The position numbers were made by a program, and so were the translations under genes. This document shows, in pieces, positions 26,001-38,000 of a stretch of 46,434 nucleotides of DNA. The stretch is from Acanthaster planci. Its lineage: Eukaryota; Echinodermata; Asteroidea; Valvatida; Acanthasteridae. The notes beneath the pieces were generated by a model, which did not search any database, was not told the DNA's origin, and was given only the letters and a program-made list of their open reading frames with translations. The number at the start of each line of letters is the position of its first letter. The stretch's first letter is position 1. The stretch lies in contig NW_019091552.1 of assembly GCF_001949145.1 (NCBI RefSeq), forward strand, positions 488,644 to 535,077, given 5' to 3'.

Positions 26001-29000
26001 AAAATCATTTTGACGACGCAAATCCCTGAAACAATTGCATGGATAAACCCACAAATTAGCGGCAGGATTGAGGAAATTCAATTTTTTGTTCCTGAAATAG
26101 GCTCCCTCTAAAAATACCACCTCCACACACACACAGGCACAATTTTCTGAACCAGGTGATTCCTGTGGCTGCTGTGGAGATACTGGAGGGCTGATGTACC
26201 CCTGAGTGCCAGTAATAACTGAAACAATTATCTTGTGTTGAGAGATGCCTGACAGCAGCCTGCCCTACCACTCACCAGCAGCACCTAGCCCCGCTGTCTG
26301 AGATTGCCTGCAGGAGGATGCCTGACGCCACTCTGATTCAAGAAAGCACATCAGTCCCGACCCAGAGGAGGGGGAAAAGAGAGGGAAAATAGCTCCCTAG
26401 TTGTGTGCCGTGATCTTGGAGGATTCCTGACCTGTGGAAGAGAGGAAGTTTGAGAGATCAATTGATGGTGGCAATTTCATTTCATTGGCTTGTTGGTTTT
26501 CTTGACTTGGGCATTTTGGTATGTTGGTTGTGTCATTCAGAAGGGATTCTGTGCTGTGGGATCACAGTTGTTTTGTTGAGTTGCAAATTCATGAGTTCAA
26601 CTTTGCACAAGTTGTGCGTAGTCAGCAAGTGCATAGCGATCACTACAACACTATATACAGGGCTAAGAGTTTTAAGATTACTTTCGGGAATTCATTTCAG
26701 TTCAAGCAACATAATTCGGGGGGGGGTAACCTTTCCTGTTTCCACTTAAGCCAGAGGAAATCCTAAAACATATCACTTTGCTGAAATTATTTTGTGAACT
26801 TATCTCAGCCATTTTTCTGTTCCTAATTTATATATCTAGGTTATCATATCTTTCCTATCAATATCACTCTTCCTATTTTGTTTGCATAATTATTACTTCT
26901 TTTTGTTCAGTTTTCAATTAATCATTTGCAAGAATAAAGGTGACAAATATCATAAGGCATTGCAAATGATTACATTTACCATTTTTACCACAGTAAAAAG
27001 CTACAAAGATGATTGAGCAAACAAAAACTTGAGGACAGGGGATGGGTAGTGACGATGAACCTTGTGGTGTTTGTTCTCATTCTGTGACAAAAGCACTCCC
27101 AAATAGATCTTGAGTTCTTGACCTAATCTTGTGTTCTGGTCTCGCCTGGATACACGGTGAAATGGGAGACTGCAGCTAGCAAGCTAGGGATTCGCTGGGT
27201 CCTCTCTCCGTCAGTGTGGAGCCTATCTGGCTATCTCATCTCATGGGGGAATTGTGACGAGTGCTGGCCCGAGACCGGGGCTGCAGAAATATGTCTTTTT
27301 AATATGATCTTGAGTCGCACTGAGATCCTTATTGAGAGCGCTCCCAATATTGAAGCCTTCCTGTTTGGGGACTTGTGAAGCTGGACTTGAAGTGGATTGC
27401 TTTCCTCGATGGATTTGGTCGTAATGCTCATGGCTGTGTGTTCTGAGGCTATATTGTGTGTTTTCTCACTGCACAGCGATGAACAGACCTCTAAGCTCTA
27501 CATGCTTTCTTGCATACATACATGTATTTTTCAGCTGATGTGACTTAGTAAAGCATTGTGCAAAGGAAATGCGTGGAACACTACTGTACTATCGTAAGTA
27601 CATCACACATGTTTAATTACAATGTTGATTTTAATGTGGGTGTTTTTAGTGGTCAGTTCCAGTGACGGAAGTGTATAATTTTTTGAACAGCATTTTTGGA
27701 TCTACATGTGTCTTTACAGAAATACAGCAAAATATGAAATTGATATTGTCATAAGAAGTTCACTGTTGTTAACTTCAGCTGCAATCAATACTATTCAAGC
27801 CCAATAGGTAGTAACTGATAGTAAGACTAATGAAATTTTGGAAAAAAATATCAATTTACATGCAAATTAATGAAATACTACTAAAAATAGTTGTTTTGCT
27901 CTCACATCCTCCTACTGTAAAGCTACATTCTGTTTGGGACACCTAGAAACAACAAAAACCCCTCAAAATGGTCAGATGGAGCTAAATCAACATCCACAAT
28001 TTATTTTAGACAGGGAGCCAGAGAGAGAGGTTCATATGTATTTACCAGGTGTGAATACAGTGACTATTCACAGCACACCGGCTGCCCTGTTTTTTTTTCC
28101 CCCTGTAGTCGGAGTTCTTTGTTCCACCCGCCTGCCACGCTTATGACGTCAGGCCAAGCGTACAGGGTGGAATGGAAGTGCAGTCCTTTTGTCCTGCCTG
28201 TTGACAATGTAAACGGATTGCTACAGTTTTGGAGTGAGCCCCACAGGTCTTACCTTCCTTATTATTACCAGCCCACGTCTAGATCTCTTTGTTCATTGGT
28301 CAGTTGTGCACCTTGTTTGGGTTTATGAAAATATATTTTATTTTTGAGATGGACAATTTTTGGTGAGAAGCTGACAGATGTTGATAGAAAGGAAATTGTG
28401 AGGGTTGTGCTATTTATGTGGTTTATGTTGTATCACATTTCAATGAAAGTTTTTTTGGTGGGAGGGTCTTGTTTTCAGAATCAGCCACATTGATGGTAGA
28501 TTGTCAGTTTCAGTGACTCACTCCACCTGTCCCAAGTCTGTCAATGAATTTTGTTCTGTTTTATTAAACAACCTGTAATTTATTTAATTTTTTTGTTAAA
28601 AGATAAAATACAAGTATTTTGGGTCAGTAAAATGCGTGGAATTGCCCTATACAGTTAATAAAGACCTTTTTAAAAAAAAATTGGATATTCATTATATGTT
28701 ACAAGTCTAGATGTAGGAACAATCCTAGCCAGCAATATCCAGTTGAAATTTATCTGTAATACTGGGTTTGTTTTCCTGGTTTTGCGATTTGTTTTTGTCT
28801 TTTGTATTTTGTTTGGGACCCAGTCCTAATCTACTGAAATCAACTTGTAAAAACAGGACTAAGCTGAATTATTGTTATGTTGTAGCAGTTCAGAAGTGTT
28901 TAAAATTATTTAATTTATTGATTCTTCATACCATGTACTAATAAACAATTTGAAAAAAATGACTATGACAACAGCAAGTCTTATTTGTGCTTCTGAAGAC

Positions 29001-32000
29001 TAAAGGAATAGTTTGCTTCCATCTAACCGATTTTTGAGCCAGTGTTATTGTCTTCAACTTATACAGAGCATTGGTGTGTTCCTTGATACTAGCGCAGAAT
29101 ATGTTGTCCTTTGTCCCCCCCAATACCATACTATTGATTATGCTCTAGGTGTACGAGCGTATCAAAACTGTTATTAATCCCTGGGCTAGGAACAGGTGTT
29201 TCTGTCCTGGCCAGCATTGTACACCTTTTAACTGATTGATATCAGCTTGAGATTACAACAAAGACAGTATGTACCAACTGCACAATAATTGAGGAATATG
29301 CTTGTAGTACTACTAGGTAGTTTTTTCCATGGCATGTGAAATGCATCTAGCATGGGAAGAGATAAGTTTCCAACCAATTACTTGGAAACATCTGGTCGCA
29401 GACCAGCCATATTTGCTTACAGTTTCATGTACCTACACCTGGGGTTAATATTCTACCTCTAGATCATTAAATAAACAGCGTGACAGTTATTCAGTCCATG
29501 GAAATTGGTTCCATGTGACTGGAAAATACAGTTAGTAAAATGCTGATGATGAGCCCACTTGGTTAAATAATGAAGGACTGACATCTGTGCTAGGGAAAAA
29601 AATGTAAATGTTATGGTAAATTGGCAGAGGTTATCTGTATGTATGAAATGTAGGTAAATGATAGTGTGTAGTCAACTGTAAATATTTACTGTACAGGGGA
29701 TCACAGCACACGTGTACTTCAAATGTAACACACTAGTCAGGGGTTCTTGTTTTCAAAAATGGGATGTCCCAGCAGGCTCAGAAGCCTGGGTGTCGACTTG
29801 CATGAGGAAATTAACTCTTAATTATGTCACCATGCATATTCAATAAAATCAATAAAATCCCAACCCAAGGTACATGTATAGACAGAGCATTTTAACCAGC
29901 TTTTGTCCTCTATGAGAACCTACATTTCCTCTCTGCTGAAGGCCACAGCCGACTTACTCCCTTCCATGTCTGGAGAGAGGGGACACTTGCTTTCACCCAC
30001 ACAAAGGACCCTCTGGCATAAGAACCTTGACTAAACAGCTCTCTGAATTCTTTGTCCAAGAAAGTTTTGGGTATGGGGGAGAGGAAAAACCCAAGTTAAA
30101 GGATGACAATGATCACAAAACACCTGGCATGCCTTGTAGGATTTTTTAAAGCAACATTGTGTAGGGAGGGACAGTGACAGGTAAAAACTCCAACAGGAAG
30201 TCAGTGGGCTTTTGTCACCTGGGCAGGCAGCTTTTATCACCTGAGCGGAGTTCCTGAATGGGAGAAGGGCTTGCTGTTGGTGGAGAAGGCAGAGGGTTTC
30301 ATTGATGGTATAGGGATGCTTAAATGATGACACTGTTAAGATGAATTGACTGGAACTGAAGTGACAGTTAAGCTACAAGAGTAAAATGAGTAAGGTGATA
30401 CATTTCGTTCTCAGGTATGTGAAAGCATACATGTGAGTGCAACTAAAAAGAGGAGTAGGTTGGGGGTGTCACATTACCTAGCCATTCTGCTAAACCTTTC
30501 GGTAAGTGTTGAGTTTCCAAATAGGTTTACCTGACTGTCCTTGACAACTGACCTGCTTACAGCATGCAGTTGAATTCATTTTGTTATTAGTTTCCAATCG
30601 GAAGTGGGATGGTTGCAATTTACAAGGTAGAGTAGCAAGCACAGGATTTAGTTTTGAATAAATAGATTTATTTGCAAATGGTTTTATGTGAGATTAGTTT
30701 TGTGATTAAAGATTTCACTTTCTACTTAAAACAATGTTTCACATGTTGGACATTTCTGTTGTTTTGAACCCTTTATGAAAATGGCTACACCTGGCAACTT
30801 TGTCTTCAGAGCTGGCAGGACTTTCAGGCTGGAACTGGAAAACTGATTCTGCTAACCAGCCGTCTGCAAATAAAATCAAACTACATATATCATTAACATG
30901 TCTGCAGAATTGCTGCAGATGTTTTCTTTGATATTCTTGAATGTTGTTAGGTTATGCACGGTGATCCTGCGGGTTTTTTTTTTTTATGGCACATGCCTAA
31001 TTTGGGGGTGGGTTTTCAAATTTGGTAAAGCTGTCTGGCACACGAGATAAGCAGCCCCGAATGATCCACGGGAGCAGCCAGCTTTCTGGCCAATCACCAC
31101 ACTACTTTCTTTCCCTCCCTGTGTCTCTCCTTGCCTGACAATGGATTTCACCTTGGGCCAGGATCATTTCCTCTTGGGTGCTTGAACATCTGTCCTTTGA
31201 AAACAAGGCTTTGAAGGTTTTGAAGGGCTGATAAACCACTTACCCACCGGTACTGGAGGTGTGCTTTGTCCCAGATTGGGCAGAATTCTCCGAGGGAACC
31301 TGAGCTCATGACCAAAGTGAACATTATCAAAGAGGACATATTTTTGCTCGTCAAATTTAAATACAACATGTATATGTATAATTTACACAAACCATGTACA
31401 TCGCTAGGTGCACTTTTGCCACATTTCCTGCAAAAAGGAGTCTTTGAAAACTAAACAAATAAATTACTTTTAAGTAGGCCTATACCATTTGATTGATGGG
31501 AACTACACACACATTATTAATTTTTGGGTTTATTTGTACTGATCGTGAAAGCCTGATTAGCATAATTCTGTCATACAAGGAATATGAAAAAATCATTAAT
31601 CAAGAAAAACGTTTAGTTTGGCACTATCTGAAAGGTTTGTCAGATGAGCGTCATGCAGTATCCCACAAGTTTCATTTTTTAATTGTTCCTTCCCTGGTCC
31701 TTTGTTGTAACACCACACGGAGGGGACTATGCCACACCACCATACACACCATCCTCAACATCATCTCCCGTACTCGTAGCCCTGTAAATACCCTTCCCCT
31801 GTGCGTGTCCCCAACCCTCCCCCCCCCATCACCTGCACCCTTAGCACACAGAGTGTACACAGTCTCAGTCAGGTGTTGGTGGCTTTAATCATGTTAATCA
31901 TTCACTGCAGCATTGAGTCCATCCAGTCTGAATAGCCACCAAGCTGCCGGGTCCAGACATCCTGGCACCGCTTGCAAGGTGTACCCTTTCTCTTGGTAGA

Positions 32001-35000
32001 TTAGGGGGCGTGAGCAGCCTATGCGGGCTTTGGGGAACAGGTGTTGGGGTACCCTAGGGGGGGGGTTGTTTTGTTTTCTGTATTATACATTTCTGCATTG
32101 TACATGTCCATATACGACTTTTTGTCTGTGGATGCACATCTGCCATAGGCTGTGTCAATAAGAGAACATATCATTTTGAATGTGAGACAAACAGCTTGAA
32201 TTAATTATATTCATCACGGTCATTTCTTCTCGGCACTTAAAAAATACCACAATATGTTTTTGGTCAACCTTGATGACTGTACTTAAAGGTTTTAAGTACA
32301 GTAGTTTAAACTACTGAAACATTTGGAAAAAACTCTCCATAGATGCAAAGATTGAATTTTTCCATCCTTGCTACAGAGTTGTAAAGGGGGAAATGTTACA
32401 CCCATATTGATCCATCCTCTGGCGTAATCAAAACTGTAAAAAAAAACCTGATAAATTAATGTGGGAGCAGAATAAAGATCATATACATGTAATTCGCATA
32501 ATTAGTCATTAATTAAGCATTCAAGAATGCAATTAGCTAGCGCAGAGTGTCTTGAACTGAAAACCCTCTAAATTACAATGATTACCATAACAAAACAACA
32601 ATCAAGCCCAGATTAAGACCTTTGCCAATTAAATTAAGTGATCCCTCCGTCCACACAGTCTGAGTGGCCTGCACTTTAAATGTCTCTGGTGCATCGGCCA
32701 CAGCTTGAATCCGCGCAATGTTGACACACTTAGAGCTGGCAAGTGTAAGCATGTTCGTTGTCCTACAAATTTCCAGTCGACTGCCCTGCCAACATACCAC
32801 AGGGAGTCGCACTAATGCAATAACCCTCCATTCCGGGGACCATCAGCAGACTAATGATGTGGGAATTGCACGGGAAATCAATGAGAGGATGACCTGATAT
32901 GTTGCAGCAATGTTAGAAACTCGTTGCCAGTTATTTGTGCATAATAGTGGATATGTCCTATAAGGTTTTGTATTTGTTGGGGCTTTCGTAAGTCAAGAGG
33001 CTTCGGAATTATTGTTTTGTTTGTATACGAGAACAAATATGCAAAGTTTACAAAACCACTTTAATGGTACCCTGTACTTACCCACCCCCTTCTCCTGTAA
33101 ATACTGAGTTTTTAATGTCACAATAATGAAAAGGGTGTCTCATGATTAAGTAGTATTAGCAAAAGTGACATGTCATTTGTAATTTTGTGAAATGTCATGG
33201 ATGATTAAGCAGACCATCGGCAATTTATATCTTAGCATTTCTCAGTGTTGTGCTGCTAATGCTATCATTTGTTTTCTTTTATTCAGAAAGTAGTTTCTAA
33301 CAAATACTTGAAAATTTGACTCTTTTTTTCAATCCAGGTGTAAAAAAAGGGCTTCCCCTCCATCAAAAATAAATCCTTGAGAAACAACCTCACAAAGACA
33401 AGAAAACATCTCGCACAACAGAGACAAATTGAATGAATCCGAATGAATGGATCCAACCCTTTTCTCAAACAGGCCACTGGCTGACTTGTTGAAGTGTTTT
33501 GGAGGGTGTAGTTGTTGAGTAGGCATTTTGAATACAATTTTTGATGAAGGCATGAAATAAACGGCACCAAACCAAACTGGTTATCATGATGAATCTGATA
33601 CTTTCTAACATGTCACAGTAACTAGGAAGCACTATTTCACTCTCGAGCAAATTCAAACAAACCAGTTGACCCAAACTGTGTTCTGTTTAAACCCTGTTGG
33701 GCATTCAGGTGATGCTGACGAGGACCTGGCGAGCTCCTGCAGCCCAGATGAACTGAGTGACCACACTGACGCAAGCCCCTCCCCCCTTAGCCATTCCAAT
33801 TACCACGGCAACAGCGATGGCCTAGACAGCGATACTGGAGACCGCAGTTTCAGTGACGAAGACGAGCAGGACATCAGCGAGAGGGTGGAACGACGCAGCC
33901 CACTCGGGAAGCTGGGCAAGGATCCAGACGGCAGAGTGAATCTGGAGGAGTATCTGAACCGTAGCGATACAGCAGTTATCTATCCTGAGCCAGTTGATGA
34001 CATTGACAATGACAGTAATGGTATGCTTGCCTCCATTTTCTTTCTTTCCCCCCCCCCCGAAGGAAGATTGGAAGGGAACTCTCACCTATTCTCTCTCATT
34101 CACAGAAATGAACGTGTTATAAGTTGGTCCCCTTTTAATACTTAGTTTATCAAGAAATGTTTTATAATTACTTAAATCTTTTAACACGGGGTATGGGGAG
34201 GGGGGTTTGCACTACCATCCCCTTAATTGTTTCATTGTTACCAGAACATGAAAATCCTACATTCATATAAAGGATACTTGCATGACATTGACACCTTGTA
34301 CTATTAATCCTAAAAAAAGTTTAATAAATTCTAAGAATTTATCTTTTGTCATTTATGAAATTGATAATAAAATTGGTTTTGCATAATGAAAAGCTTGTTT
34401 GAATTTGGTCGTATGTCCTTCAAGTAATGATTTAAAGTACAAATTGGGAGAAGCTATTCCATTTATACTGTACAATTAATGTGTCCTTAAAATACATGCA
34501 TGAGTCAGAACTGTTGTAAACAGGATCATTTCATTAGCATCCCACGTGTCACCGTACAATAAATAGTTTTTACAAGAATGATGCCCAACTAAGTAAGAAA
34601 AAGAAATTTGGAAAGTTGACTAACAGGTTGCCAATGGTCAGGCCAATAATGCACAAAGGCATTTTTTCATTCATAATCATATTTCATTGTTACAAATTGT
34701 GAATGTAATTATATATTCTAACAAGTAAATGTCTTGCTTATCACAAGACTTGGTGACATGGGGCTTTGATGTGATACCTGTAGGAGATTAATTTGAAAAG
34801 CCACTCAGTCACTTGTCTAGTTTTGTCAAAGAAAGCACTAAATTAGCACTCAAATCACTGGATGTGGCCCAGTGGTCATTTCAAGCTTTAAAATTGTACA
34901 ACACCGTGTGCAAATTTTACAACCACCAAATCGCCAACAATTCAAACTTCATTCAGTGATGGTTACCAGCTTTACAGTCTGAGCACTTGTGAACTGTGAG

Positions 35001-38000
35001 AATAAAACCATTACTAGATTGCTAAATTTCTGTCGCTTTTCATTTTCACAGGTGGTACTGACTGTGAAGATGGCAAGCCAGTAGACTGCCCCTATTGTGA
35101 TCGCTCCTACAAACGTATCACATCTCTTAAAGAGCACATCAAGTACCGCCACGAGAAGACCATCAGCAACTTCTCCTGTCCTGAGTGCAACTACTGTTTT
35201 GCATACAAGTCGCAACTTGAGCGGCACATGGCCACGCACATGCCAGGCCGCAACCAGATCTGTGACATTTGCAACAAAGCCTTTGTGAACATCTACCGGC
35301 TCCAGCGCCACATGTTGACCCACTCGTCCGGCAATCGTAAGTTCAAGTGTGGGGAGTGCGGCAAAGCCTTCAAGTACAAGCACCATCTGAAGGAGCACCT
35401 GCGCATCCACAGCGGAGAAAAACCTTACGAGTGCCCTATCTGCAGGAAGCGGTTCTCGCATTCTGGTTCCTACAGCTCCCACATCAGCAGCAAGAAGTGC
35501 TCTCCTCTGAAGGAGAACCCTGTCATTGTCTCTCACATGCCGGCTCCTGTCAAAGTGATCAACGGGAGCTTATCTCCCACACCCCAGCAGCCAGTGACAA
35601 ACAAGATGACTGAAATGGATGAGAGCCCTGAATCTGCACCACTTGACAAGATGCCTTCTTACATGACCCAGCTGCACATAAAGATCCCCGGCTCAGATAG
35701 CATGAAGGAGGCTGAGAAGTCAGATGACTCCAGCTCAGAGCAACAGACAACTCCACCTAACGAAGCAGTCAAGAAAGTTCTGCAAATTGTCGATGCAACG
35801 GTCAGTAAGTTAAAGATGCAAGGGCAGAACACTGACATTTCCAAACTGACTAAAGTGTCTAAAGCAGCTGCTGCTGCTCCTGCCCCAGCTCCAGTGCAAG
35901 TGAAGGCTCCTCTCTCTGCACCTCTACCTGCCCAACCCACCCCTCTTGTGACCCCAACGGCACCTCTCCCTTCTCCTCCAGCCCCCCCTTCACCTACTCG
36001 GCAATCACAACAAATACTAAGCCCAACCCCATCAACATCCTCAACACTAAGCTCCCCAATGCTTCCAACACCTGAAAAAGTGGTCCTGCCAGAGATTTCT
36101 AAGGAAAGGCTGAGTACCACCAACCCTGTGCTGTTTCCTGTGAATGGGGCCAAACCGAACAAAACCTACAACATTGTTGATTACACCCTCCGTAAAGTCC
36201 ATGAGGCCCAGGCGATTGCAAAGTGTTTGGAGTCACAGCGGGGATATGGATGCATGCCTTACCTTGACAACAAAGGTACAGGCTGCAAGTACTGTGGCAA
36301 GGAATTCGAAAGTCCTATTGAACTCCATCAGCATGAGAGGTACTTGTGTGACTTAAATGAGGATGTGCAGAAGGTCAAAGGGTACAATAACTCAAACCTG
36401 GCCAAATATTATGAGTACCAGCGAGAGGTTCTTGCCAGTATGGATCGTGCACGGGAACGCAGACCCTCCACAGACTCTGAAATGAATGACACCATTAGCA
36501 ATACCATGAGTGAGACTGAAAGTCTTGCCTCCCCCCTCACATCAGTCCATAGCCCCAAGGAGTGCAATGGTAATCTCCCCTCCCATTCCCATGAAAATGA
36601 CAACTCAAAAACTAGCGAAATCTATCATAATGATTTCAACAGGATATCTGAGGCCCAGGAGCATGCGTTGCGGGCTTTTTATGCCATGCAAGCCCAGCCA
36701 TCAGTAGATGGACTTGAGAAAATCTCCTTAGCACTGAATCTGAAGGCCTCTGTAGTTGAGGCATGGTTTCAACGGACACGCAAGCTGGAAGAGGAAGGCT
36801 GCGATCCATCTCTAAAGAGCTTGGGCCTTATGAAGAAAAACTGCATCAATAACAACCTGTTACGTACTCAGTCACCAGGGAAGCTGATGAATGGTCATAC
36901 TGATCACAGTGAGACAGCCTCTGATGGCAGTCGCTCAAGGGTGGCAACACCTGAGAGGAGGTACAGTCCCAGAGCTGCCTCCACCCCACGGAGCACAGGA
37001 ACAGTTGAGTCGCACCCCAGCGACAGGCTAGAGCAGCTGGAGTTGTCCCAGAGGCAAAACAGCCTCAAAAACCTCAGTCTGAGAGATCGGGAGGAACGTT
37101 CTAACTGTAATTCTCCATCTACCATGTCTTCCAGGCCCTCACCCAGACAGGCATTCGATGAGGCCCCACTCGATCTCTCCATGCCCAAGCACACCTGTCG
37201 AAACCTCTCGCTGTCTTCCATGTCCCCCAAGCTAGTGTACGGCTACAATTATCCCCCTCTCTACACAACTGCAGGCAGCTACATTTTCCAGTCCTACAAT
37301 CCAGATGGCTCACGGGCAAATCTCTGCTTGGAGAATACGCTCAAAGCCCATTCCCACTGTCCAAATGGCAACGTGGTATTGAAGAGACCTTACACTGAGC
37401 CTTACTTTGCTTATGTACCAATGCCAAATGGTTATCCACCCAAAAGGATGAAGTATCCAGAAGGAATGGAGTTTGTCAATGGCATCTCCTACCCTACAAG
37501 TCCCCTTACAGAGGCATACGCATCAGCACTGATGAAGGGCAGCTATCCTCCAATAACCCCACTGCAGGTAGAGACAGCGCAGCCTCCTACATTTCGGCAT
37601 CACATTGTTAACAGTAATGGAATCCACAGTAATGGTAGGTAAAAGTGGATTGTAATGAACTTTTAAAGGAAACTTTTTTGAAAACACTATACTCTAAAAA
37701 GCAGTTGTGAAAAGTGCCCCCATATCAATGAAAATATTTCACCTGCCTGATTTTTCTCCACATTAAATAAGACTGTCATCAGTATCACTGCGAATTCCAA
37801 CTCCCATCTAAAAAACTAAAATTATGAAATCCTCAAGATAAAGTTCTCATATGCTTTTGACAGATGCAATGTTTATTCTTCCTCTTAACACGCTTTTCTT
37901 GTCATAAGATACATTTACATCAAATACAAAATGGAACAAGAAAACTACCTATAGGAAACCTTTCCTGGAAAGCGTGATAAACTTTTCACAGATTTTGAAA

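Larger units (their letters stand above)
11067..33708 (+). other. ZEB intron 1 (22.6 kb)
   Basis: Large phase-1 intron with GTAAGA donor and CAG acceptor. No open frame in it resembles a known protein, and the chance open frames reach only about 130 codons. The first kilobase stays CpG-rich; the rest is AT-rich with T, A and G homopolymer runs. Several blocks stand out for CpG content or clustered homeodomain-type sites (12001-12200, 14040-14240, 19287-19314, 20920-21131, 27150-27400, 31877-32000, 32480-32900) and are candidate cis-regulatory elements. Alternative first exons could be hidden here, but I could not identify one. Confidence 0.85.

Noticed and set aside
27157-27378. Open frame in a CpG-richer part of intron 1 considered as a missed ZEB exon
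   Set aside because: Sequence does not resemble any ZEB region and the exon 1-exon 2 phase is already compatible; more likely regulatory, if anything.
31493-31888. 131-codon open frame in intron 1
   Set aside because: No homology recognised and low-complexity Pro run; inside a ZEB intron with no supporting signals.
34949-35536. 195-codon open frame on the minus strand
   Set aside because: Antisense shadow of the zinc-finger exon; no family resemblance and it overlaps strongly conserved + strand coding sequence.
35659-36162. 167-codon minus-strand open frame rich in Gly and Ala
   Set aside because: Antisense of the Pro/Ala-rich linker of ZEB exon 3; composition simply mirrors the + strand codons.
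37639-37640. Second donor GT (GTAAAA) four bases after the chosen exon 3 donor
   Set aside because: Shifts the frame and stops within a few codons in exon 4, whereas the first donor keeps the phase-1 pattern and the conserved fingers.
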